Source: JACVRW01 sp036519295 (GTDB lineage: Bacteria > Actinomycetota > Thermoleophilia > Solirubrobacterales > Thermoleophilaceae). From it: DNA of 64,000 nucleotides. Numbering within the stretch: position 1 is the stretch's first letter; every line of letters begins with the position of its first letter. The notes under the pieces were generated by a model. It was not told where the DNA came from, did not search any database, and saw only the letters and a program-made list of their open reading frames with translations. The stretch spans positions 1-64,000 of the forward strand of contig DATDLN010000237.1 in assembly GCA_036519295.1 (NCBI GenBank), in the 5' to 3' direction. Of this stretch, positions 18,724-26,010 are shown piece after piece. A program made the translations under genes and the position numbers.

Positions 18724-19202
18724 CCGCCGTCGTCGTAGAACCCACTCCCGCCGGACGCATACGGATCCGGGCTGGGGGACGGCTGGCTCGGGGCGGCGTC
18801 CGGTGCGGGTCCGGCCGGCGGGCTGTCCGGAGCGGATGACCGGGGCGGGGGCGGCGTGACCGGGGCCTGCTGCTCGACCGGCGCCGCGGGCTCGGTGCTT
18901 GGCGCAGGCTCGGCGCTCGCCTCCTGGGCCGGCGCCGGCGCCGCGGAGGGCGGAGAAGGCGCGACAGTCGCCGCCGCATACCCGGGCTCATCCGGCTTTC
19001 GAGGCCTGCTGCGAAGGTCGGGGAGGCCGGCGGCGCGTCCTATCGCAAGGGGCGGCTCCTCGGCGATCTCGGGTGATGTGGACTTGGCGCTCGTCGGCGT
19101 CACCCCCTCCTCACCCTGCTTGAGCAACCCGCCGACGGCGAACGAGATCCCGAACAGCGCCGCGCAGGCCATCAGGAGCAGGAGTATCGGACGAATGCTC
19201 AT
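18720..19202 (-). CDS. Proline-rich membrane-anchored protein, copy A
   Basis: 160 residues: a short N terminus, one hydrophobic anchor (ILLLLMACAALFGISFAVGG), a conserved AAGLPDLRSRPRKP segment near residue 60, a long Pro/Ala/Ser-rich tail and a distinctive C terminus GSGFYDDGG. Most of the chain should be extracytoplasmic. The anchor, the LPDLR segment and the G-F-(Y/F)-DDGG end are all repeated in copy B, so they are the parts under selection. The stop overlaps the start of pseudokinase copy A (ATGA). The 169 bases between this gene and pseudokinase B hold no gene, although a 12-codon ORF (start near 19257) could serve as a leader. Confidence 0.75.
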   Translation of the reverse strand: MSIRPILLLLMACAALFGISFAVGGLLKQGEEGVTPTSAKSTSPEIAEEPPLAIGRAAGLPDLRSRPRKPDEPGYAAATVAPSPPSAAPAPAQEASAEPAPSTEPAAPVEQQAPVTPPPPRSSAPDSPPAGPAPDAAPSQPSPSPDPYASGGSGFYDDGG

Positions 19203-19371
19203 TGACTAGTTGGAGCCCTTCAGGCTGTGTTTATGCCCTTCACGCCCAGAATGGCCATTTGAAGGGCCGCAGAAGCTCCCACTTTCGCACAGCCAGGGCC
19301 ATCTGTGGGTGAACGCAAGGTTGGTGTCTGCGCAGTGAACCTGAAGGCGAGACTCGCCGGTGTGACGCCCG

Positions 19372-20889
19372 TCACGCTCCGGGCGGCGCCGCCGAGCGCC
19401 GCTCGAGCTCGTCGTAGCGCGAACGGAGGCCGGCCAGCGCCCGCTCGAGGGCCCTCTCGTGCTGGAGCGCCTCTCGCCCCGCCGCCTCCCACGCCCGGCC
19501 ACTCCCCTTCCGTGCGGCCGCGGCAAGTGCGCGATATGCGCGCTGGGCCTCTCTCAGAGAGCTCGACAAGTCCGCGCCCGACAGGCCGGGTGCAGGTGAC
19601 GCAAGGGACTCCCGAGCGCTGGCGAAGGCCGCGGCCAGCGCTTCCGCCGCCGCCGCCTGGTTTCGCGGACGTTGTGCCCCTCGCAGTTGCCGCAGCCCTC
19701 TCGCCCGACGCCGGTCGAGACGGTTCATCGTTCGCCCCACGGCCTCCACGTACGCGGTCCGCTGCTCCCGCACCGCCCGCTGCTCCCCGGCAGGGATCGC
19801 CGGCGCCGGCACCCGGGCGGCCGGGGAGGACTGTTCTGACGAGCGGTCCAAGTTCCCCGTCGCGAAGCCGGCGAGCACACTGACAAACAGCGCCAGGGCG
19901 ACCCAAACCGGCGCCCCCACCCGGCCCAGGTTCAGGCGTCGCCTGGACTTCGGCGCCGCCCGGCGAGGAGTCCGCTGCCGCCGCGGCTGCTGCTTTCGAG
20001 GAGACGGAATCGCCACCGCCGGGGTCTGCACGCCGAGCGCCGGCGCCGCCGCACGGATCAGCTGGGTCGGGGAGGCGAACCGCTCGCGTGGATCCTTCGC
20101 CATGCCCTTCGCAACCACGCGGTCGATGTCGGGCGCGAGCTCTTCCCCGCGTCGCGAGATCTGTGGCGCCGGCTCCACGACGTGGGCGTGAAGGGTGAGA
20201 AGCGGCCGGTCGTACGGGAACGGGGGCGCGCCCGTGAGGCACGCGACGAGAATGCAGCTGAGCGAGTAGACGTTGCTCGCGAGCTGCGGCGGCTCGCCCC
20301 GCGCCTGCTCGGGCGATCTGTAGTCGAGACTCTCCGTCGCGCTCAGCAGCTCGCACCCCGGTGTGGGCGGAAGGGAGATGCCGAAGTCCGTCAGCAGCGC
20401 GTTGGCCGGCTCGCCCTCGTCCATCACGATTGCCCCGGCGCTCAGGTCATGGTGGACCACCCCCTTGGCGGCGGCCGCCTCCAGGCCGCTCGCCACCTGG
20501 GCGAGGACCCGCAGGGCCTCGTCCGGCTCGAGCGCCCCAAGTCGAAGCCGGTCGGCGAGGGTCCAGGGGCTGGCGATCTCGCTCACCAGAACGACCCTGC
20601 TCCGCTTCTCGTGAACGCCGAGCACGGGCAGCAGGTGCGGATGCGTGATCGACGCCCTCAGCATGGCCAGCCGTAACAACCGACGCCGCAGCTCCTTGTC
20701 CCGGGTCAGCTCCGGCGCAAACAGCGTCAGCGCGACCAGACGGCCGTCGGGCGCCTTCGCCTCAACGACGATGTCCATGCCGGGACGCGCCGAGAGCTTT
20801 CGCCGTATCCGATAGCCGTGGATGACGGTGCCGACCTTGACGGGTCGACCCTGCGCCCTGCTCGGCCCGCTGGCTAGGGAGCTGCTCAT
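19372..20889 (-). CDS. Transmembrane Ser/Thr pseudokinase, copy B
   Basis: 505 residues, paralogous to copy A along its whole length. The kinase-like domain (about 20-285) keeps DFG (TDFGISLP) and YRSPEQ, but the beta-3 lysine is Thr (LVALTLFAP), the glycine loop is missing (KLSARPGMDIV) and the catalytic loop reads HHDLSAGA, so both Arg and Lys/Asn are lost. A basic juxtamembrane segment (KQQPRRQRTPRRAAPK) precedes one span (VWVALALFVSVLAGFATG, about 340) and an external helical domain (AYVEAVGRTMNRLDRRRAR). It starts at an ATG overlapping the proline-rich gene stop. Active-site loss is more severe than in copy A. Confidence 0.85.
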   Translation of the reverse strand: MSSSLASGPSRAQGRPVKVGTVIHGYRIRRKLSARPGMDIVVEAKAPDGRLVALTLFAPELTRDKELRRRLLRLAMLRASITHPHLLPVLGVHEKRSRVVLVSEIASPWTLADRLRLGALEPDEALRVLAQVASGLEAAAAKGVVHHDLSAGAIVMDEGEPANALLTDFGISLPPTPGCELLSATESLDYRSPEQARGEPPQLASNVYSLSCILVACLTGAPPFPYDRPLLTLHAHVVEPAPQISRRGEELAPDIDRVVAKGMAKDPRERFASPTQLIRAAAPALGVQTPAVAIPSPRKQQPRRQRTPRRAAPKSRRRLNLGRVGAPVWVALALFVSVLAGFATGNLDRSSEQSSPAARVPAPAIPAGEQRAVREQRTAYVEAVGRTMNRLDRRRARGLRQLRGAQRPRNQAAAAEALAAAFASARESLASPAPGLSGADLSSSLREAQRAYRALAAAARKGSGRAWEAAGREALQHERALERALAGLRSRYDELERRSAAPPGA

Positions 20890-21356
20890 CCGCCGTCGTC
20901 GAAGAAGCCGGTGCCGCCTTGGGGGGGCGGGTTGGACGGGGCCGGGTTCGAGGGGGGCGGAGGCGGCGGAGCGGGCGCCGGCGCTGGGGCGGGCGCCGGG
21001 GCCGGAGCGGGCGCCGGCTGGGGCTGCGGGGCAGGAGCCGCCGGGGCCGCAGGTCTCACCGGTCGCGGAGCACGCCTGGGAGCGGGGGCAGATCGGACGG
21101 GCGGTGGCGTCGGCGCGACCGCCACCGCCACTGGCCGCCGCTTCTCGGGCCGGCGCGGCTCGCGCAGGTCGGGCAGCCCGACCGCTTCCCGGAGCGCGAG
21201 AGTGCGCGGCGCCGGCCTCGGAGGAGCAGGCCGCGAGGCGGGACGCGCCTGAGGCGGCTGCTCATCGTCCCCCCCGGTAACGCTGCCCGCAGCAAACGAA
21301 GCCCCGAAGAGGGCCGCACACGCCGCACCGACCGCGATGGCGGGCCGAACGCTCAC
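20886..21356 (-). CDS. Proline-rich membrane-anchored protein, copy B
   Basis: 156 residues from GTG 21356 (VSVRPAIAVGAACAALFGAS), chosen because it aligns with the start of copy A. After the anchor come REAVGLPDLREPRRPEK, basic Pro-rich sequence, a run of Pro-Ala dipeptides (about 110-135) and the C terminus GTGFFDDGG. The shared LPDLR and FDDGG elements mark it as the partner of copy A. A longer frame to 21458 adds no recognisable sequence. It overlaps pseudokinase B by four bases. The PA-dipeptide tract is probably a rigid spacer through the cell envelope. Confidence 0.75.
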   Translation of the reverse strand: MSVRPAIAVGAACAALFGASFAAGSVTGGDDEQPPQARPASRPAPPRPAPRTLALREAVGLPDLREPRRPEKRRPVAVAVAPTPPPVRSAPAPRRAPRPVRPAAPAAPAPQPQPAPAPAPAPAPAPAPAPPPPPPSNPAPSNPPPQGGTGFFDDGG

Positions 21357-21472
21357 GATGGCGGACAGGCGCTGGGCCACTTGACGCCGGGCTGGAGGCG
21401 GCGAAATGGCACTCTCGAATTGAAGGCCGCCTTCATCGGCGGTCCGGCGCGAGTCCAATAGGTGGTCGCCAT
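21353..21472 (-). CDS. Possible 39-codon leader ORF upstream of module B
   Basis: A short ORF starts at ATG 21472, preceded at good spacing by AAAGGAGG, and ends with a TGA overlapping the GTG start of the proline-rich protein. The coding content is unremarkable (MATTYWTRAGPPMKAAFN at the start). It may be a translated leader coupling translation into the module, or the remnant of a longer N terminus in another frame. The rest of 21473-21658 shows no gene. Confidence 0.3.
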   Translation of the reverse strand: MATTYWTRAGPPMKAAFNSRVPFRRLQPGVKWPSACPPS

Positions 21473-21658
21473 TTTGGAGGGTCCTCCTTTGGCGAATCCA
21501 TAGGAACCAGGGGGTTACGAGCCAGCCTAGACCGGCCTTCGCGAGGATGCAAGCGGATCGGCGCCGAGGGACCGAAGTTGGGACGTTTCGGGCACCTCAG
21601 GTTGTGCAGTACGTCAAAGACCGCTCGTGTGGACGGCCCTTCCCGCCACGCGGGGGTC

Positions 21659-22051
21659 TCAGACCCCTACGCGCGGGCTGAGGCGAGCGAGCGGAAGGAG
21701 CGCCAGGAGCAGCCCGACCGTGGCCGCCAGGAGAGCGATCCAGACCCAGTCGGACAGGCCCCCGTCGGTCGGGTCGTCGGGACCCACGCCGAACGTGGTG
21801 GATGAGAGGGAGTCCGAGCCCTGGGCCGCGGCTGACTTCGCCGGGCGCCGCCGCAGCCGCGCGTACACGACGAGCTGGCCGACTGGCCCTGGGTACCGCC
21901 TTGGGTCGTGGAACTGCCGTTGGAGGCCTGGGGACCCGCCGGCGTTGTCGGCACCTTGGTCGGCAACGGTCTGCGCGAGTGCAGGACCGGCGCCGCCGAG
22001 GGCCATCAACAAAGGCAAACGCCCAGTGTGGTGAGTCTTCTCCTCATTCAC
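21659..22051 (-). pseudogene. Frameshifted small secreted/membrane protein
   Basis: GGGAGGGG precedes two overlapping starts. From ATG 22047 the frame reads MRRRLTTLGVCLC and stops, while the neighbouring frame, entered from GTG 22051, continues with LLMALGGAGPALAQTV. Joined, these give a normal signal peptide. The middle (about 21830-21960) looks protein-like in yet another frame (TTPAGPQASNGSSTTQGG), and the end returns to the second frame with FGVGPDDPTDGG and a C-terminal membrane span (VWIALLAATVGLLLALLPL). The likely product was a small exported protein with a C-terminal anchor. Two or three indels are implied; sequencing error is the alternative. Confidence 0.45.
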
Positions 22052-22378
22052 CCCCTCCCTTCGATTCCGGGTTTGCACCTGTAGCGGGCGCAGCGCGCGC
22101 CCGCCGGAGGAGGTGAGCTCGCCCGGCCTATCGAAAGACGCAGCGACAGGGCGGAGACCGCGGGACTCCGACATCTCAGCGGCGCCGGTCCCTGCTAGAG
22201 GTGGATCCGGGCACAGCTGGCCGCAGACGACTGTCAGGACAGTCGACGGGGCCAGTCGGGGGGCGGTCCGTGCCCGTGAGAGCACCGGGCCACTATGCGG
22301 GGAGCGGCCCAGCGCCTGCAATAACTACGCCATAGACCGTAGCCGAGCGTCCGCGCCTTACGTACGTAAAAGGCGCGC
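22052..22378. other. 327-base gap with a hairpin, no gene
   Basis: I see no convincing coding sequence here. It holds an 8-bp-arm hairpin (GCGGGCGC at 22084-22091 with GCGCCCGC at 22097-22104), which could end transcription of the twin-resolvase gene lying to the right on the minus strand. It also holds the ribosome binding site of the frameshifted secreted gene. Confidence 0.4.
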
Positions 22379-23731
22379 TCACGCGGACTTCGGTCCCCGA
22401 TTCGGGCCAGGTCTGTCGCCCTGCTGGACTTTCCTGTCGACCTCGGGAAGGTCCCCCACGTTCTTCGCTCGCGTGCGGCGTTTGTAGCCCGCGGCAGTCT
22501 GCACACTCGACGGACGCCACTCGGCTCCTCCGCGCTGGGTCGGCACCCCCTCGCTGTTCAGAACGTCGGCGATGGCCTGGAGCGTCATCCCGTCGGCTCG
22601 CATCGCCGCGATCCGTTTCCTGATGGCGTCCCAGTCGGGCGCTGCTGGGCCGGCGGCGGCGCGGCGCTTCGCGCGGGCCGCCGCCAGCCCCTTGCGGGTG
22701 CGCTCCGACAGCCGCTCGCGCTCCCAACCCCCGACGGAGGTGAGTGCCCGGGCCGTGGTTCGGCCGCCGGGGCTGGAAGTGTCCAGATCGAGGTCCACGG
22801 CGACCAGCCGCACCGAATTCTGCTCCAGCCATTGCACGATCGTTCCCAGCTCCGCCACCGACCGGCTGAGGCGTTCGAGACCGGTCACCACGATGCACGA
22901 AGCGTCCCCGGTCGCGAGCCGTTCGATCAGGTACGAGAGCCCCGCTCGGTCGAGGGCCTTGCCGTGCTTCGGCTCCCGCTCGCGGACCACCTCGACGAGG
23001 TCGAGACGGAGGCGCCCCGCTGCCCGCTGAATGGCGCGGTTCTGCGCTGCCAGCTCCTTGCCACCCGCATCCGCCGGAACGCTCGCGTAGCCGAGGGCGC
23101 GGACGGTTTCGCCCGCGCGTACTGGAGCGACCGGCGCGGCCCCCGCTCCCGCGGCATCCGCCTCGATGGGCGTCGCCTCGGGTGCGGGCCGAACGGGCGG
23201 GGCGGGGGGAGAGTCGGCCGCCGGCTCCGCGGCCAGTTCGGACTCCGGCTCGGCCTCGGCGAGGGTCCCCTCGGCCTCGGCCGCTGCGGGGCGGCGAGTC
23301 ACCGCCAACCGCCCGCTCGGGGTGGCCGTGTCGAGACCTACGTCGATCGCGATAAGCCGAACGCGGGCGCGCTCGAGGCGGTCGACCACCGCCGCCAGCT
23401 CGGGGACCTGCCGGCTGAGGCGCTCGAGGTCGCTCACGATGAGACAGGTCGCCTCGCCGGCGTCGATTCGCTCGAGCGCGTATGACAGGCCCGGCCGTGC
23501 CTGGCTTGCCGGATCCTCCGGCTCGTGGTCGCGGACGAGGTCCACGAGCTCCAGGCCGAGGCCCCGGCAGGCGCTCTCGATCTCGAGGCGCTGGGCCTCG
23601 ATCTCCGGGCCGTCGAGCGCGGTGCCTGCGGATGCGCTTGCGTAACCGAGCGCCGGGACGCCCCGCGGCCGCCGCGCCGTGCGCCAGGGCGGCCGTCTCC
23701 TGCGCGAGCCGGTGGACCGAGACGTCGTCAT
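22379..23731 (-). CDS. Twin-resolvase-domain protein with C-terminal recombinase-type HTH
   Basis: 450 residues from ATG 23731. There are two serine-recombinase catalytic-type domains in one chain (about 22-145 and 210-330), joined by an acidic Pro/Ala-rich linker. Domain 1 starts LGYASASAG and has SDLERLSRQ; domain 2 starts LGYASVPAD and has TGLERLSRS. Against the family pattern Y-x-R-x-S, the Arg is Ser in both and the nucleophile Ser is Pro in domain 2. A recombinase-type C-terminal helix-turn-helix follows (GMTLQAIADVLNSEGVPTQ). Ordinary resolvases have one catalytic domain and work as dimers. This protein may be an intramolecular pseudo-dimer that binds DNA without cutting it. No matching mobile element surrounds it. 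Confidence 0.8.
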   Translation of the reverse strand: MTTSRSTGSRRRRPPWRTARRPRGVPALGYASASAGTALDGPEIEAQRLEIESACRGLGLELVDLVRDHEPEDPASQARPGLSYALERIDAGEATCLIVSDLERLSRQVPELAAVVDRLERARVRLIAIDVGLDTATPSGRLAVTRRPAAAEAEGTLAEAEPESELAAEPAADSPPAPPVRPAPEATPIEADAAGAGAAPVAPVRAGETVRALGYASVPADAGGKELAAQNRAIQRAAGRLRLDLVEVVREREPKHGKALDRAGLSYLIERLATGDASCIVVTGLERLSRSVAELGTIVQWLEQNSVRLVAVDLDLDTSSPGGRTTARALTSVGGWERERLSERTRKGLAAARAKRRAAAGPAAPDWDAIRKRIAAMRADGMTLQAIADVLNSEGVPTQRGGAEWRPSSVQTAAGYKRRTRAKNVGDLPEVDRKVQQGDRPGPNRGPKSA

Positions 23732-23876
23732 GATGCGGGCCCTCCCGCAGCGGCCAAGGCTAGCGTCACCCGCCGCCGCTCGCCCGCCGAAGTGACTCTC
23801 CCGCCAGTTGACCACACCATGGATAACGACGACCGCATGCGCCTTCTATTCCATGTCGGCCGGACCCGTGCCTGGC

Positions 23877-23912
23877 TTGAGCTTGGGCCCATCGGGATTG
23901 CGTATACGTATA
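23877..23912 (+). promoter_or_regulatory. efp: Possible promoter for the efp operon
   Basis: An AT-rich island in otherwise GC-rich DNA: TTGAGC (23877-23882) and, 20 bases on, TATACGTATA (23903-23912). The spacing is longer than ideal. It is the only promoter-like sequence in the gap before efp and lies about 75 bases upstream of its ATG. Confidence 0.3.
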
Positions 23913-23986
23913 GCGGCGCCATCGCTTTCGGCCCGGCGGGTGTGCCTGTAGCCACACGATCCGATGGCTAGGCTTCGCAGCCTCCG

Positions 23987-24547
23987 ATGGTCGCGACAAA
24001 CCAGTTCAAGAACGGCATGCATGTCGAGGTGGACGGCACGGTCTTCAAGATCGTCGGGTTCCAGCACGTGAAGCCGGGTAAGGGCGGCGCGTTCGTGCGT
24101 ACGAAGCTCAAGCGGGTCGACGACGGCGCCGTGATCGACCGGACGTTCCGGGCGGGGGAGAAGTTCCGGCCGGTACGGACCGAGTCGCGCAAGATGCAGT
24201 TCCTGTATTCGGACGGCTCCGACGCGCACTTCATGGACGTCCGCAGCTACGAGCAGCTATCGGTCCCCGAGGACCAGGTCCAGGAATCGCTCAGGTGGGT
24301 GGTGCCCAACGAGGAGGTCGACGTCCTCTATGTGGACGACTCGCCGAGCGACGTGCAGGTCCCGAGCGCGGTCGAGCTCACCGTGGCGGAGACCGACCCC
24401 GGCGTGCGCGGGGACACCGCCTCGGGCGGCGGCGACAAGCCCGCAACGCTCGAGTCGGGCGTGGTCGTGCGGGTGCCGCTGTTCGTCAACGTGGGCGATC
24501 GCGTCCGAGTGGACACGCGCTCGGGCGAGTACGTCTCGCGGGCATAG
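23987..24547 (+). CDS. efp: Translation elongation factor P
   Basis: 186 residues, the standard EF-P length with three beta-barrel domains. EF-P binds between the P and E sites and relieves stalling at polyproline stretches. The tip loop reads KPGKGGAF with Lys32 at the position that is modified in many bacteria; no epmA/epmB-type modification gene is in this window. The C-terminal domain ends in the typical GDRVRVDTRSGEYVSRA. Many proteins in this window, such as the proline-rich copies A and B, are obvious EF-P clients. It leads an operon with nusB, xseB, ispA and dxs. Confidence 0.95.
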   Translation: MVATNQFKNGMHVEVDGTVFKIVGFQHVKPGKGGAFVRTKLKRVDDGAVIDRTFRAGEKFRPVRTESRKMQFLYSDGSDAHFMDVRSYEQLSVPEDQVQESLRWVVPNEEVDVLYVDDSPSDVQVPSAVELTVAETDPGVRGDTASGGGDKPATLESGVVVRVPLFVNVGDRVRVDTRSGEYVSRA

Positions 24548-24551
24548 TCGA

Positions 24552-24935
24552 GTGCGCCGTACCGACCAGCGCCGTGCCGCCGTCGTCGCCCTATATCAGG
24601 CCGACGTGACCGGCCGGCCCGCGCCGGAGCTACTCGAGCCGGGGGCGACGGCGTTTACCCGGGAGCTCGTTGACGGAGTCCTGGCCGAGCGCGACGAGCT
24701 CGACGCGCAGATCGAACGTCACGCGAGCGGTTGGTCGCTCGATCGCATCGCGCCGCTCGAACGCGGCATCCTGCGGGTGGCTCTCCACGAGCTCCGCAGC
24801 CGGCCGGACGTTCCGGCCGAGGTGGCCATCGACGAGGCCGTCGAGATGGCGAAGGAGCTCTGCTCGGCGGAGACTCCCGCCTTCGTCAACGGCATCCTCG
24901 GCGCGGTCCACCGCGAGGAAGTGGCCTCCCGGTGA
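24552..24935 (+). CDS. nusB: Transcription antitermination factor NusB
   Basis: 127 residues from a GTG four bases after the efp stop (VRRTDQRRAAVVALYQADVTG). All-helical NusB fold: FTRELVDGVLAERDELD in the middle, then RIAPLERGILRVALHELRS and the conserved end EVAIDEAVEMAKELC..FVNGILGAV. NusB with NusE binds boxA of rRNA transcripts and supports processive transcription. The stop overlaps the xseB start (GTGA). Confidence 0.93.
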   Translation: MRRTDQRRAAVVALYQADVTGRPAPELLEPGATAFTRELVDGVLAERDELDAQIERHASGWSLDRIAPLERGILRVALHELRSRPDVPAEVAIDEAVEMAKELCSAETPAFVNGILGAVHREEVASR

Positions 24936-25132
24936 ATGCTCCGAGGTCCCTCGAGCAGCTGACCGGGGAGCTCGAGGCGGTGGCCGAGAAGCTGCGCGCC
25001 GGCGCCGTCGAACCCGACGAGGCCGCAGATCTCGTGGAGCGCTGCGCCGAGCTCGCCGCACAGCTCGGCGCCGAGGTCGATGCACGAGCCCGGAGCGCGA
25101 GCCAGACCGAGGGCCAGGAGCGCCTTCTTTGA
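24932..25132 (+). CDS. xseB: Exodeoxyribonuclease VII small subunit
   Basis: 66 residues. The SLEQLTGELEAVAEKLRAG start and the EAADLVERCAEL helix match XseB, which caps the large subunit of exonuclease VII. It starts at a GTG overlapping the nusB stop and its TGA overlaps the TTG proposed for ispA. The large subunit gene xseA is not in the window, although it usually lies nearby, so it must be encoded elsewhere. Confidence 0.8.
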   Translation: MNAPRSLEQLTGELEAVAEKLRAGAVEPDEAADLVERCAELAAQLGAEVDARARSASQTEGQERLL

Positions 25133-26010
25133 CCCCCCAGGTCGAGGCCTCGGCCTACCCCGCAGAGCTCCAGCACAAGGTCGACACCTACCTCGACGGC
25201 CTCCGCTTCGCGGCAGAGCCGGCCGCGGCCCGGCTCGAGGAGGCCATGCGCTACTCGCTCCTCGCCGGCGGCAAGCGGATCAGGCCGGTATTGACGCTGG
25301 CCACCGCCCAGGCCCTCGGCCGAGCGCCCGAAGAGGTGCTGCCGCTGGCCGCCGCCATCGAGATGATCCACACCTACTCGCTCATCCATGACGACCTCCC
25401 CGCGATGGACGACGACGAGCTGCGGCGCGGCAAGGCCACTTGCCACGTGGCCTTCGGCGAGGACGTGGCGATTTTGGCCGGTGACGGGCTCTTCGCCGAG
25501 GCGCTCCAGCTCGCGCTCACCGACCAGCCCGGCGAGCCCCGGCACGTGCTCGCCGCCGTGCGCGAGGTGGTGGCCGCGGCCGGCGTAAAGGGGATGGTCG
25601 GCGGCCAGTTCCTCGACGTGGCGGGCGACCCCACGGTCGAGGTCCGCCACCTGCACGAGCTGAAGACGGGGGCGTTGATCGCCGCCTCGGTCGGTGCCGT
25701 GCTATCGCTCGAAGGCCTGACCGGACCTGCCACAATCCCCTACCGGCGCTTCGCGGCCGAGCTGGGTGTTGTATTCCAGATCGTGGACGACATCCTCGAC
25801 GTGACCGGGGACGAGGCCGAGCTCGGCAAGCCGCGGGGGTCCGACGAGCGTCATGGAAAGGCAACCTACGTGAGCGTGTTCGGGCTGGAGCGGGCCCTGC
25901 AACTGGCCCAGGGGTCGCACTCCAAGGCGCGTGAAGCGCTCGCCGAGGCCGAGGGGGACACCCGCCTGCTCGGTCATATCGCGGACTACATCCTCACCCG
26001 CACGACATGA
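25129..26010 (+). CDS. ispA: Polyprenyl (farnesyl/geranylgeranyl) diphosphate synthase
   Basis: 293 residues. First Asp-rich motif DDLPAMDDDELRRGK, second FQIVDDILDVTGD, plus the GGKRIRP substrate-binding segment and a KTGALI motif: an intact trans-prenyltransferase. The two residues between aspartates in DDLPAMDD indicate the short-chain bacterial class, giving FPP or GGPP from IPP and DMAPP. The start appears to be a TTG overlapping the xseB stop (TTGA); no ATG precedes the conserved N terminus. The next gene, dxs, supplies precursors of the same pathway and overlaps by four bases. Confidence 0.92.
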   Translation: MTPQVEASAYPAELQHKVDTYLDGLRFAAEPAAARLEEAMRYSLLAGGKRIRPVLTLATAQALGRAPEEVLPLAAAIEMIHTYSLIHDDLPAMDDDELRRGKATCHVAFGEDVAILAGDGLFAEALQLALTDQPGEPRHVLAAVREVVAAAGVKGMVGGQFLDVAGDPTVEVRHLHELKTGALIAASVGAVLSLEGLTGPATIPYRRFAAELGVVFQIVDDILDVTGDEAELGKPRGSDERHGKATYVSVFGLERALQLAQGSHSKAREALAEAEGDTRLLGHIADYILTRTT

